Positions 1 through 8,690 of a DNA stretch of 64,000 bases are shown here, in pieces (within the stretch, counting starts at the first letter, position 1; every line of letters begins with the position of its first letter). The notes under the pieces are model-generated. The model was not told the origin of the DNA and searched no databases. It worked only from the letters and a program-made list of their open reading frames with translations. The position numbers were made by a program, and so were the translations under genes. Source of the stretch: Leptolyngbya sp. KIOST-1 (GTDB taxonomy: Bacteria > Cyanobacteriota > Cyanobacteriia > Phormidesmidales > Phormidesmidaceae); contig NZ_JQFA01000002.1 of assembly GCF_000763385.1 (NCBI RefSeq), positions 806,001 through 870,000 of the forward strand, given 5' to 3'.

Positions 1-413
1 ATTGCGGTAAATAGCTGCCCCCGCCGAGCCTGCATCTCCACCGCAATGGCCCCGTCAGCCTTCCCCTGGGATTGACTGGGCCCCTGGGATTGACTGGAAA
101 GGTCCTTGAGGGCGCGCTGGGCCACCGCCGCCAGACTCGACACCCCAAATAGCGGGATCTCCAGCTGCTGGGCCAGGGTGCGCGCCGTCACCACCCCAAT
201 CCGGGTGCCCGTAAACCCCCCCGGCCCCTGGGCTACCGCCAAAAACGAGAAATCGGACCAGGGGTGGGGAGCGACAAACTCGATCAGCAGAGGGTGCAGC
301 TGGGTTGAAAGATCGCGGCCCAGGGGCCAGGTCTGCTGGCGGATCTCGCCCTCAAAATTGCCCAGAGCCAGCCCCAGAGCGGGGCCGCAGGTGTGAATCG
401 CTAGACCTAGCAT
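1..413 (-). CDS. tsaB: TsaB, tRNA threonylcarbamoyladenosine biosynthesis protein (5' part, cut by window edge)
   Basis: The reverse strand from the ATG at 413 reads MLGLAIHTCGPALGLALGN and continues open for 137 codons to the window edge. The segment AQGPGGFTGTRIG (from about residue 60) is the glycine-rich motif of the ASKHA-fold TsaB/YeaZ family. TsaB is the non-catalytic partner of TsaD in making t6A37 on ANN-decoding tRNAs in the cytoplasm. The family is usually about 200-230 residues, so roughly the last third lies outside the window. A short repeat in the coding sequence (the 'ccctgggattgactgg' unit twice near 62-98) gives a local SQSQGPSQSQG stretch. The identification rests on the motif and length only. 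Confidence 0.82.
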   Translation of the reverse strand, partial: MLGLAIHTCGPALGLALGNFEGEIRQQTWPLGRDLSTQLHPLLIEFVAPHPWSDFSFLAVAQGPGGFTGTRIGVVTARTLAQQLEIPLFGVSSLAAVAQRALKDLSSQSQGPSQSQGKADGAIAVEMQARRGQLFTA

Positions 414-585
414 GACCTTCTGTTCGTATCCAAATTCCTGAAGCTTAAGGATACAGGAGGGCAGGAGCTGCGATCGGTGGCTGCCCACAGCTGGGGTGGA
501 CGTATTGGGTTCGAAATTCTCAACTATTTCTAAAATCTATCTCTATCGGTAGATGCTTGCGGTAAGTTAATTAAATTCGCGTCGG

Positions 586-716
586 TAGGGCGTGTCCATC
601 AATTGTGGCCGAAAGCCCGGTGCATCAGGCTTTGCCACGCCCGACCCAAACGACAGGCTAGGGGCTGTAACCCTTGTTTTTTGGAGCGGTTAGCAGCTAA
701 TTGATGACAGCCCCTA
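586..716 (+). mobile_element. MITE-like element, family 1, copy A
   Basis: This is a 131-bp non-coding element with imperfect terminal inverted repeats: the left end reads TAGGGCGTGTCCATCAATT and the right end AATTGATGACAGCCCCTA. Both ends carry a TA dinucleotide, as expected for an IS630/Tc1-type target site. The interior (GCCACGCCCGACCCAAACGACAGG and the GGCTAGGGGCTGTAACCC segment) recurs at 26461-26552 and, inverted, at 50839-50967. It ends 38 bp before the tamB-like start, so it forms most of that gene's upstream region and may carry or disturb its promoter. No transposase is encoded, so mobilisation would need an element elsewhere. Confidence 0.75.
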
Positions 717-754
717 GGGCTGTGCCAGGCCATTTTTCCAGCGGTTGAGTTGCT

Positions 755-3700
755 ATGGCTCTCGAAGCTTCCCCCAATTTTGACGGCCAGACCAGCCCGC
801 CCAGACGACGCTGGCCCAAGCGGTTGGCCCTGGTGGGTGGGGCCCTGGCCCTGGGCGGTGGGGCCCTGGGCTGGTGGGGATACAGCCTGGCGCGGCGAGA
901 AATTCCCCCATTTTTGCAGCGCAACCTCAGCGATGCCCTGGGCCGGCCCATCAAAGTGGGCGAGTTTGAGCGGTTTAGCCCCACGGGAGTGCGGCTGGGA
1001 CCATCGATCGTGCCCCCCACCGAAGACAACTTTTCCTGGGTGCGGTCCAGGGCGCTGGAGGTCAACTTCAACCCGCTGGAGCTGCTGTTTAGACGCACTC
1101 TGCGCCCCAGCCTGATCTTTATCGAACCGCAGGTTTCCCTCAAGCAGGGGTTTGACGGCGAGTGGCGGGTCGAGCCGCCACAGTCGGTGGGAGAGGAAGG
1201 CTTTTTTAGAACCGAGCTGCACAGTCTGCAAATTCGCAATGCCGAGCTGGCGATTGGCCCCCTGTCGCGTACCTCCATCGTGGAACTGCCTGAGGGGGTC
1301 ACCAGCGCCACCCTGATTCTGTTGCAAAACGTCAACCTGCGGGTGCGCTTCAGCGGCCCCGACAACCAGACGGTCGCCCTGGTAGTGGGCGGGCGGCTCA
1401 ACAATGGGGCCTTTCAAGTGCGCGGTGAAGGTCAGCTGGACACCCGCCAGGTCAATCTGGCCGTGCAGGCCCAGCAATTGCCAATTGAGTCGATCAATCC
1501 GCTCCTAGGCGGGCAGCTGTTTCTGCGCAACGGGCTGCTGTCCTCCAACCTCGACCTCAGGTATCGCCCCGATGCCGCCGACCGGCTCACCGTCAAAGGC
1601 ACCGCTCGCCTCCGCAACGGTGACATTGTGCTCAGCAAGTTGCCCTCGGCCCTGCACGACATCAACGGTACGGCTGTGTTCGATGGTGTGGGCGGACGCC
1701 TGGAGAATAGCTCCCTCAAGTTTGGCCCCATTCTGGTCAAGGCGGCGGGCCGCATCGATCGCAAAACGGGCCATGACCTGGCCATCGCCATCCCCGATGT
1801 CAGCCTGGATCAAGTGGTTGAGGCCCTAGCCCAAACCCTGCCCATCGAGGCCGAAGGGCGGTTTCAGCTCAATTCCACCGTCACCGGGCCGCTGGAGGAT
1901 CCTCAGGTAGTGGGAGAACTGACCAATCTGGGTCAGGTGCAGATCGATCGCCTCGGCTTTGAGAGCCTTACGGCCCGCTTTGGGGCCAACCTCGAGGGGG
2001 CGACCCTGCACCAGGCCACCCTGCGCCCTGCCACGGGCGGCACCGTGACCGCCCAGGGAAACATCCTGCTGGGCAAAGCGCTGCGCCAAGCACTGCAGGA
2101 AGCCCGGCGGCGGGGCGATCGCCCCCGGACCGATCGCCACCGCCCCACTCCCGCCCAGCCCGTCCCCCCAGCCCTCACCCTCACCGCCCAAACCGACCTC
2201 CCCCTCGACGGCCTAGCCGCCCTCTACGGTCTACCCCTGCCGGATACCTGGCGGCTGGGGCCCCTGCTGGCCGAAGCCCGGCTTGTTGGCACCGTGCCCA
2301 ACCTGCAGGACGCCGATCTGCGGGGCGAAGCAACCTGGCAACTGCCCCAATCCACTTTCCCTGGGCGAGGGGAGATCCGCTACGCCGATGGCCTGATTTC
2401 AGCTCAAGAAACGGTGTTTCAAGTCGGGGAGGGCAGGCTGCAGGCCGAGGCGATCGCCGACCTGAACCGCCGCGACTGGCAGGCCCAGGTGACCGGCAAC
2501 GCCCTGGGCCTGGGCCGGGTCTCGCCCCAGCTGCGCGGCACCCTCGACACCGACCTGCAGGCCTCGGGTTCCCTCCTGGCCCTGACCCCAGAGAGCGTCC
2601 GCGCCGAGGGGCGGGCCGCCTTCTCCCACGCCATTCCCCTGGCCCCCGCTGGCCTCAGCCTGGCCAACCTCAATTTGGCCAAAATCGACCAGGTGCTGCC
2701 CGGCTCCCTCCGCACCCGCTTTGCCTGGACAGGCCAGCGGCTCGAGATTGCCGAGGCCATCACCCCCAACCTCTCCGCCTCTGGCGGCATCAATATTCGC
2801 TTTTTGCCCCAGGGCAGGCGGCCCCAGGTGGGCCGTTTTGACCTGGCCGCCCGCCTGAGGGATCTCAAGTTGGGCGAGGCTTACGGTCTACTCGGGGGCC
2901 CCGCCTGGCTCCAGCCCAGAGGGAGTCTAGATTTTAATGGCACCCTGCGCGGCAGCCTGGACAATCCTCAACTGGAGGGCACTATGGGGCTGCACCAGGT
3001 GGGAATCAACGATGTGGCTCTGGCCGCAGGCGTCTCGGGACCGATCCGGGCCTCCCGCACTGGCGGGGCCACGATCGCCCTGCGTGGGCCGACTGAAGAA
3101 ATTTCTGCCCGCCTCGACCCCGACCTGCGCCCCAGGAGCTTTCGGCTGGCCAACGGGGAGTGGATGGCCAGCGGCCAGCGGCGCGGCAACAGCCTGGATA
3201 CCGAAATTCGCAACTTTGATCTAGCCGCTCTGGGGCTGCGGCCTGTGCCTCGCCCTGACCTGGGGCTGCTGGGGGGCACGCTCAGCGCCACCGCCAGCCT
3301 GGATCTGGCTGACTGGCTAAACCCGGCCGCCGTGGCCAGCTTTACCCTCGATCGCCTGGCCCTGGGCCCAATGCACAGCGATCGCCTCACCGGCCAGTTG
3401 CAGTACCGCGAGGGCCTGGCCCTGCTGACCGGCGGGGTGCTTCAGCTCAGCCCCGGCACCGAGTTTCAAATTGTTGGCAGCGGCCGACTGTGGCCCCAGT
3501 GGCAGGGACAGGCCGAAATCACCACCGCTGGAGCCGATTTTCAAGCCCTGCTGGCCGCCCTCAACCTCTACAGCTACGCCGACCTGGGTCGAGTGCTGGC
3601 TCCCCTGGGGCTGGGAACGGCTGCCGACCTGGTGGTGACCCCGGTGGGGGACGCCACGGCCTCCCTGCGGGAGCAGGCCGAGCTGGCCCAGGTGCTCAGG

Positions 3701-5734
3701 CAGCTCCGGGCAGCGCGCATTGACGCCCGAGCCACCGCCCTGCTCCCGGCCCTGAACCAGCTTGAGGGGCAGGTGGCTGGCACCCTGGGGGTTAAGGCCT
3801 CGGCCACCGAGGGACTAGACGCCGCCTTTGAATTCACCGGCCAAAACTGGGCCTGGGGACGCTACGACTTTGACAATCGGTTTTTGGCCCGGGGGCAGCT
3901 GCGCGGTCAAACCCTCTCCCTGGACCCGGTCGAGTTTCTCGCCGCAGACACACGCCTCAGCCTGGTGGGCGATCTCTCCCCCCAAGCGTCCAATCTGGCT
4001 GTGGTGGCCGCAGGTTTGCCCCTCACCGCCGCCGCTACCCTGCTTGAGAGCCCCGTTGCCGTCACCGGCCTGCTCAATCTCAGCGCCCAGCTCACCGGCC
4101 CTTACACCAACCCCACCCTGGCTGGCCAACTCGATGTCGCCGAGGCCAGCGTGAACCAACAGCCCATCACCGAAATCAGCAGTGGGTTCCAGTACCAAAA
4201 CGCCCTCCTCAGCGTCAATGGCCGCATCCTCGGCTCAGCCCCAGAACCTCTCACCTTCGCGGGCCACATTCCCTACGCGCTGCCGTTTATGACGGTGCGC
4301 CCCGCCAGCGACCAGATCGCCCTGCGGGCCACCCTCAAAGATGACGCCTTCGCACTGGTTAACCTGCTCACCCCGGCCCTGGCCTGGGGCGGCGGCAATG
4401 CCACCGTCGATGTGCGGCTGGAGGGCACCCCGCGACAGCCCCTCCTGTGGGGCCTGGTTGACTTCGATGACGCCCGCTTTCTCAGCCCCTGGCTGGGAGC
4501 TTCGTTGGAGAATCTCACGGGCACTATCCAGCTCCAGGGCAATCAAATTCAGGTCAACGAGCTGACCGGCAGCTTGTTTGATGGTCGCTTCACCCTGGCC
4601 GGACAGATTCCTCTACTGGGCCAGCTGGGCCCTGCCGCCCCGGGTCTGCGCCTGGCCTTCTCCGATCTTGACGTCAACTACGCCAACGAAGTGCGCAGCC
4701 AGGTCCACGGCGACCTCTCCTTCTCCCAGGCCCTGCTGACTCCGGTTCTGGGCGGTGAGGTGCGCCTGCAAAATACTCAGGTCGCCGTGGGGCGGGCGCT
4801 GCTCACCCAGGCCAATGCCGTTTTGAACAACAAGGCTCGGCTCAGCGCGTGGAGAAACTCCCTGGCCAGAGCGGCCCCTCCCATGGCCATACAGCTAGAC
4901 AACCTGCGCATTTCCCTCGAGCCGGCTCGGATCAAGGTGCTGCCGCTGCTCTCCCTTGGCCTCAACGGCGATATCGCCCTCAATGGACCTATTCCAGGGC
5001 TAGCTGCCGACGGCGATATCAACCTCACCGAGGGCTGGCTCAACACCGTTACCACAGAGTTTTTCCTGGAACCGGGGCACACCAATCAAGTTCAATTCAG
5101 GCCGGAAAATGGCCTAGACCCCTACTTAGACGTGGTTCTGTCGGCTAACGTACCGCTACAGCGGCAGTACGCCATCAACACCCTCAACACCACCACTGGA
5201 GCTGCAGAGGTACCCATCTTCGATCCGCTGGCTAGCACCACCATCTTCGACGAGCTGCATATTGAAGCACGGGTGCAGGGCCAAGCCAGTCGCCTAATCA
5301 ATAACGTTAGTGCTTTGAGCTTGACCAGCAGCTATGCCTACTCCCAAAACCAGCTCCTGGGAATGGTCACGGGGGGCTACCTGACGGGTCTGGGGGGTGC
5401 AGAACCTGGCTTAGCCTTGGGGTCCAACCTGCTGTCAGCCTTGACGGCGGATAGTCAGGACGCGATCGCGCGGTCCCTGGGACTACGGCGGCTGCGGCTG
5501 GTGGCGACCACGGTGCTGCCCACCACCAACAAAGACACCCTGGGGCTTGGGGTGGGGGCGACCGCCGGCATCACCCAGAACCTCTCCGCCAGTTTGGTTC
5601 AGGTGCTCAACCAAAGTCAGCCCTGGGCGCTCAACGTTCGCTATCGCCTGAATCAGAACTGGAGCCTAAGCGGCTCGACCAATGCCAACAACGCCGGGCG
5701 AGCCTTCGTCGAGTACCAGCTAAATTTTGAGTAA
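755..5734 (+). CDS. TamB/Tic236-type translocation and assembly module protein (DUF490)
   Basis: This 1659-residue protein has an Arg-rich N-terminus (PPRRRWPKR), one membrane segment at about residues 23-46, a very long repetitive stretch rich in beta-prone LxGxLxxP units, and a C-terminal region from about residue 1270 ending in an amphipathic beta pattern and a terminal FE. This is the layout of TamB/DUF490 proteins, including the plant plastid relative Tic236, which bridge the inner and outer membranes and help lipid transport or outer-membrane protein assembly. In cyanobacteria the gene often stands alone or near an Omp85 gene; none is visible here. The ATG at 755 gives a sensible signal-anchor start. 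A MITE-like repeat lies directly upstream. Confidence 0.85.
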   Translation: MALEASPNFDGQTSPPRRRWPKRLALVGGALALGGGALGWWGYSLARREIPPFLQRNLSDALGRPIKVGEFERFSPTGVRLGPSIVPPTEDNFSWVRSRALEVNFNPLELLFRRTLRPSLIFIEPQVSLKQGFDGEWRVEPPQSVGEEGFFRTELHSLQIRNAELAIGPLSRTSIVELPEGVTSATLILLQNVNLRVRFSGPDNQTVALVVGGRLNNGAFQVRGEGQLDTRQVNLAVQAQQLPIESINPLLGGQLFLRNGLLSSNLDLRYRPDAADRLTVKGTARLRNGDIVLSKLPSALHDINGTAVFDGVGGRLENSSLKFGPILVKAAGRIDRKTGHDLAIAIPDVSLDQVVEALAQTLPIEAEGRFQLNSTVTGPLEDPQVVGELTNLGQVQIDRLGFESLTARFGANLEGATLHQATLRPATGGTVTAQGNILLGKALRQALQEARRRGDRPRTDRHRPTPAQPVPPALTLTAQTDLPLDGLAALYGLPLPDTWRLGPLLAEARLVGTVPNLQDADLRGEATWQLPQSTFPGRGEIRYADGLISAQETVFQVGEGRLQAEAIADLNRRDWQAQVTGNALGLGRVSPQLRGTLDTDLQASGSLLALTPESVRAEGRAAFSHAIPLAPAGLSLANLNLAKIDQVLPGSLRTRFAWTGQRLEIAEAITPNLSASGGINIRFLPQGRRPQVGRFDLAARLRDLKLGEAYGLLGGPAWLQPRGSLDFNGTLRGSLDNPQLEGTMGLHQVGINDVALAAGVSGPIRASRTGGATIALRGPTEEISARLDPDLRPRSFRLANGEWMASGQRRGNSLDTEIRNFDLAALGLRPVPRPDLGLLGGTLSATASLDLADWLNPAAVASFTLDRLALGPMHSDRLTGQLQYREGLALLTGGVLQLSPGTEFQIVGSGRLWPQWQGQAEITTAGADFQALLAALNLYSYADLGRVLAPLGLGTAADLVVTPVGDATASLREQAELAQVLRQLRAARIDARATALLPALNQLEGQVAGTLGVKASATEGLDAAFEFTGQNWAWGRYDFDNRFLARGQLRGQTLSLDPVEFLAADTRLSLVGDLSPQASNLAVVAAGLPLTAAATLLESPVAVTGLLNLSAQLTGPYTNPTLAGQLDVAEASVNQQPITEISSGFQYQNALLSVNGRILGSAPEPLTFAGHIPYALPFMTVRPASDQIALRATLKDDAFALVNLLTPALAWGGGNATVDVRLEGTPRQPLLWGLVDFDDARFLSPWLGASLENLTGTIQLQGNQIQVNELTGSLFDGRFTLAGQIPLLGQLGPAAPGLRLAFSDLDVNYANEVRSQVHGDLSFSQALLTPVLGGEVRLQNTQVAVGRALLTQANAVLNNKARLSAWRNSLARAAPPMAIQLDNLRISLEPARIKVLPLLSLGLNGDIALNGPIPGLAADGDINLTEGWLNTVTTEFFLEPGHTNQVQFRPENGLDPYLDVVLSANVPLQRQYAINTLNTTTGAAEVPIFDPLASTTIFDELHIEARVQGQASRLINNVSALSLTSSYAYSQNQLLGMVTGGYLTGLGGAEPGLALGSNLLSALTADSQDAIARSLGLRRLRLVATTVLPTTNKDTLGLGVGATAGITQNLSASLVQVLNQSQPWALNVRYRLNQNWSLSGSTNANNAGRAFVEYQLNFE

Positions 5735-5753
5735 ATGCTGTACTCCCTGCTTC

Positions 5754-5800
5754 GGCGCTAAAAAATCTTGGATGCCTGGCGGCAAAACCCACAGAATCCT
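5754..5800. repeat. Short dispersed repeat R3, copy 1
   Basis: About 47 bp here (AAAAATCTTGGATGCCTGGC followed by GGCAAAACCCA) closely resemble 19257-19305 in the same orientation. Both copies start within 20-25 bp after the stop codon of a plus-strand gene. No inverted ends or coding capacity are seen. The repeat could be a 3'-end or transcription-termination element, or a fragment of a larger mobile sequence. Confidence 0.5.
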
Positions 5801-5861
5801 ATGAAATCTTTCTTGACTACCCCTGATTTCCTGGGGCGAACAACCGTAAGGCCTCAGGCTA

Positions 5862-5878
5862 GGCAAACGGCGTTTGCC
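5862..5878. repeat. Dispersed palindrome of the GGCAAAC/GTTTGCC type
   Basis: GGCAAACGGCGTTTGCC is a near-perfect 17-bp palindrome. Longer forms of the same core occur at 31668-31689, 41041-41068 and 54510-54531, always between genes. It resembles REP-type palindromes; a role as a 3' mRNA stabiliser or terminator hairpin is inferred. Confidence 0.5.
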
Positions 5879-5923
5879 CGGCCCAACCGAGGGTAACCAA
5901 AGCAGAGTCAGCTTGAACAATTC

Positions 5924-6050
5924 ATAGCGATGGCCATTGCGCTCAGGATATTGGCCTCTTCCAAAGGCAAAAACTTGGGCGGCGCAATGGTGTATAGCCA
6001 TCGCTTCAGGGGCATTGGTCATGTCCTAACGGTTCTGGCGATGGCTATAC
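5924..6050 (+). mobile_element. MITE-like element, family 2, copy 1
   Basis: About 127 bp bounded by imperfect inverted repeats: the left end reads ATAGCGATGGCCATTGCGCT then CAGGATATTGG, and the right end, read inverted, TATAGCCATCGCCAGAACCG then TTAGGACATG. A related copy lies inverted at 26325-26460. The right end stops 1 bp before the stop codon (6052-6054) of the convergent K+ channel gene. No open frame is present. Confidence 0.65.
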
Positions 6051-6051
6051 A

Positions 6052-6747
6052 TCAGTCTTTTAGAAACTTGCCCACCAGCACAGCGACCAAAACCGTGAGA
6101 TAAATCTGCCCGGTCAGGCCAACCGCCAGGGATACAGAACGAGCCATAGGAGCAACTGGTGTGATATCGCCATAACCAATGGTGGAAAGACTCACCATGC
6201 TGTAGTAAATCAACTCATCCGCTAACCCCTCCCGACTGAGTGGTTCACCACCCAGCAAAAAAGCACCCGGATGCAGAGTTTCTATAAGTAAAGCAACAAA
6301 TGCCCCAGAAAGACCAATGAGCAAATATCCGGCAATGGATCCACAGATAATATTGGCTGTCACCTGAGGACTTCTAAGGATGGCCAAAATAATGGCCACT
6401 GTGATTAAGCCCATCACTAGAGCATATAGAGCAAAAATAAACAGTTCAAGTTTTGGCAAATAGTTATGGGCCAAAAACCCAATCCAGTCAAGGGCAACCA
6501 CAAAAATTCCGATAAATGTGATCTGGCGAATAATTTGTCTTTCATCGCTGGCGGCCAAAATCCCTGACAGAATAACAAACAACAACAAGAGGTGGAAAAT
6601 ATAGCTGCCCCAGCCGTGACTTGGCAGAAAAGGGCTAAACAAAATCAGCATGAAAACAGCGATCAGAATCCATACAAACTTGGATTCCGATCGCTGAAAA
6701 GCCAGAAGCTTTGACGCAAAAGACTTAACCGTAGTCTTCAGGCCCAT
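6052..6747 (-). CDS. Potassium channel with a single pore domain (Ion_trans_2 type)
   Basis: This 231-residue integral membrane protein has about six hydrophobic segments and the K+ selectivity filter TIGYGD at residues 189-194, preceded by the pore helix ELIYYSMVSLS. There is no charged S4-like voltage sensor and no C-terminal RCK/TrkA_N domain, because the protein ends right after the last helix (LVGKFLKD). It should conduct K+ across the plasma or thylakoid membrane; its gating signal cannot be read from the sequence. Before the IS66 insertion, a 79-codon gene ended only 11 bp upstream of this start on the same strand, so the two were probably co-transcribed. The insertion at 6888 may now disturb expression. 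Confidence 0.85.
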   Translation of the reverse strand: MGLKTTVKSFASKLLAFQRSESKFVWILIAVFMLILFSPFLPSHGWGSYIFHLLLLFVILSGILAASDERQIIRQITFIGIFVVALDWIGFLAHNYLPKLELFIFALYALVMGLITVAIILAILRSPQVTANIICGSIAGYLLIGLSGAFVALLIETLHPGAFLLGGEPLSREGLADELIYYSMVSLSTIGYGDITPVAPMARSVSLAVGLTGQIYLTVLVAVLVGKFLKD

Positions 6748-6757
6748 GAGGTACTTC

Positions 6758-6887
6758 CTACTCCCAGTTGAACTCTACGGTTGCCTCTCCCAACATTGCT
6801 CGAACCGTTGTTTTAATGGTTCGCAACTCATCTGCCGTAACTTTGTGATCGGCGTTGATAAAGGATTTGATGGATTGAAGTTCACTC
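6758..6887 (-). pseudogene. 3' half of a 79-codon gene interrupted by the IS66 element
   Basis: On the minus strand this reads LQSIKSFINADHKVTADELR and ends in MLGEATVEFNWE with a TAG at 6758-6760. It has no start codon of its own. If the element at 6888-8757 and one copy of the 8-bp duplication are removed, the frame joins exactly to the 5' half at 8766-8875. The acidic helical pattern (ADGRLSQSEL and ADHKVTADEL) looks like two related helix-loop-helix units, but the family is not recognised. It lies 11 bp before the K+ channel gene. Confidence 0.75.
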
Positions 6888-7004
6888 GTAAGCGTCCCTC
6901 ATCGAACTTTCTAAGCTAGAGAGAGAGGCTGACCATGAGCCTCCAGAGAGTCCTCCTGCTCGGGCTCAAATTGAGGAAGTAAAGATGGTAGCCCACCTGG
7001 ACGG

Positions 7005-7125
7005 CACTGAGCAGGTCGATCGTCTGATTGACCAGGGCGGTGGCCAGATCGGCGTCTAGCTGCTCAAATCCCAACTTCTGCAGCATGCGCTGCCGGTAGT
7101 AGGTCTCGTAGCGATCCTTGAAGGG
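7005..7125 (-). pseudogene. Fragment resembling SelO/YdiU protein adenylyltransferase (C-terminal part)
   Basis: The minus strand reads FKDRYETYYRQRMLQKLGF followed by LDADLATALVNQTIDLLSAV. The pattern YxxxYxxxMxxKLGL followed by an acidic helix is typical of the region near the end of SelO proteins, which AMPylate target proteins. There is no start or stop: the piece is cut at about 7125 by plus-strand sequence and at about 7005 by the returning IS66 end, where another frame reads PSLLPQFEPEQ and looks like the transposase C-terminus. The exact left edge is uncertain because both frames stay open there. Confidence 0.5.
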
Positions 7126-7129
7126 TTCT

Positions 7130-7228
7130 CTGGAGCAGCCCGCCGCCTACCCCGTCGCCCTCTCCGATGCCCTAGCCGAGCTGACGGCGCGCACCCGTCG
7201 CGGCCCGCAGCCCCAGTCCCAGTCCTGA
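7130..7228 (+). pseudogene. 3' tail of an upstream NAD-pathway gene, possibly nicotinate phosphoribosyltransferase
   Basis: The plus frame reads EQPAAYPVALSDALAELTAR and ends with a TGA at 7226-7228, 2 bp before the nadD-like ATG. The YPV-LS-AL-L pattern resembles the end of PncB proteins, and a tight pncB-nadD pair would make metabolic sense. The fragment is short, so the name is tentative. It shows that a contiguous piece spanning two genes was captured. Confidence 0.4.
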
Positions 7229-7230
7229 GG

Positions 7231-7588
7231 ATGGCCGCCATGACCTCACCGGAACGTTCCACCGATCGCGCCACCGGGCTCCACGTTGCCCTGTTTGGCA
7301 CCAGCGCCGACCCGCCCCATCGGGGACACGCAGCCATTTTGGCCTGGCTGGCCACCCAGTTTGACCACGTGGCGGTGTGGACGGCCAACAACCCGTTTAA
7401 AGCCCACCAGACCGACCTGGGCGATCGCTTTCGCATGCTGGAGCTGCTGATTGACGAGCTAGACGCCCCGCCCCAGCGGGTGCAGGTGCACCCCGAACTC
7501 AGCCACCGGCGCACCGTCGTCACCCTGGAGCGGGCGCGGCAAATTTGGCCGGGGGCCAGGTTTGCGCTGGTGGTCGGGGCCGACCTGT
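7231..7588 (+). pseudogene. nadD: nadD 5' fragment (nicotinate-nucleotide adenylyltransferase)
   Basis: From the ATG at 7231 or 7240 the frame reads VALFGTSADPPHRGHAAIL, the nucleotidyltransferase (T/H)xGH-type motif, then VWTANNPFKAH, and reaches LVVGADL at about residue 119, where the similarity stops. NadD normally runs to about 190-200 residues; here it crosses into antisense IS66 transposase sequence at about 7588. The piece lacks the C-terminal catalytic part (the ISxTxxR motif) and cannot be a working NaMN adenylyltransferase. A functional nadD should exist elsewhere because the enzyme is usually essential. Confidence 0.8.
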
Positions 7589-8690
7589 TAAAGCCAGCCC
7601 GCAAGGGTTTGACGAACTCGATAAAGTCGGAGCGTACCAAGGTGCCATCACGCACCCGGTGCCACCAGCGAAATAATCGCCGCTGCCGCCTCAGCAGCGC
7701 CTCGCCAATCTCACGCGAGACGCCGCTACGGTCTGCCATGGCGGTGAAGTCTCGCTTCAGATGCGCCCAGCACACCTGCCATCGGGTCACCTCAATCCAC
7801 CGGTAGGCGCTGTAGCGGTCAGAGGTGACAATTCCTGAAAACTCTTCACCAATCAGGGCTTTAGCAGTCGCCTGTGACCGACTGAGCACCACCTCGAAAA
7901 AACTCACCAGCGGCGTCACCAGCACCCATAGCCAGCCTTTAGTGCGCTGGGGATTTCCCCCGTCTCGATTGCCTTGGGGGTAACTGGTTTCATCACTATG
8001 CATCACGGGTTGGCTCTGCACGTAGGCCTTGGCCTCCTCCACCGCCGGACTCACCGCGTCACTGATTTCTTGCCGCAAACGCCCGATGCCACCACGAGAG
8101 AGGCGCACCCCGAAGAGGTCGTCCATCACCGCACACACCTGCCGATAGCTCAGCCGGTACCCCCCACTCAGCAAGGCCACCATCGCCGTCAGTCGTTCAC
8201 CATAGCCCAGGGCAGAGACCCCCGACGGCAGCTCGGCGCGGGTTACCGTGTCGCAGCACGGGCACCTCAGGCCATGCAATCGATACTCCACCACCTCGGG
8301 TTTAACCGGTGGCACTTCTATCACTTGATGGCGGTGAGGATGAGAATCGTGGCCTGATAAGCTAGCTCCACAGGCGTCGCAGGCCGGGGGAATCACCTCA
8401 TGGACGGCTCGACAATCTTCGGCGGGATATAGTTTTCGAGCTTCGCGAGGAGCAGTTTTCCCGCTCTGCTCTCGCGGGGCTTTCTTGCCTTTCCCTTTGG
8501 CTTTAACACCTTTGCCAAAGCCATCCGTTGACGGTGGTTTTGATGAATTCTGTGAATTCTGATTGACTTTCTCTTCCAACGCCATCAGCCGCTCACTCAG
8601 AACCCGCACTAACATTTGGATGCTAGCGGGGGTCGCTTCCCAGTCGGCCCTCGGAACTCGGATTCCAGCTATCTCGATCTCGTCGCTCAT
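7588..8690 (-). pseudogene. IS66-family transposase, C-terminally truncated
   Basis: From the ATG at 8690 the protein begins MSDEIEIAGIRVPRADWEAT and carries the coiled N-terminal region, the NSSKPPSTDGFGK motif, a zinc-finger-like set (CDACG, CPCCD) and DDE-type core segments (HSDETSYP, TSDRYSAYR, CWAHLKRDF), as in single-gene IS66 elements. At about residue 367 (FVKPLRAGF) the sequence changes to antisense nadD; the glutamate of the catalytic triad and the C-terminal region should lie beyond this point. The frame stays open to 7056 by chance. A C-terminal remnant may survive at 6910-7005. The element is probably non-autonomous. Confidence 0.85.

Noticed and set aside
500-530. GGTTCGAAATT resembling a tRNA T-loop
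   Set aside because: No matching acceptor, D or anticodon arms could be drawn around it.
7231-7806. An open frame of 191 codons starting as NadD
   Set aside because: Only the first 119 codons match NadD; the rest is antisense to the IS66 transposase, so it is not a complete enzyme.
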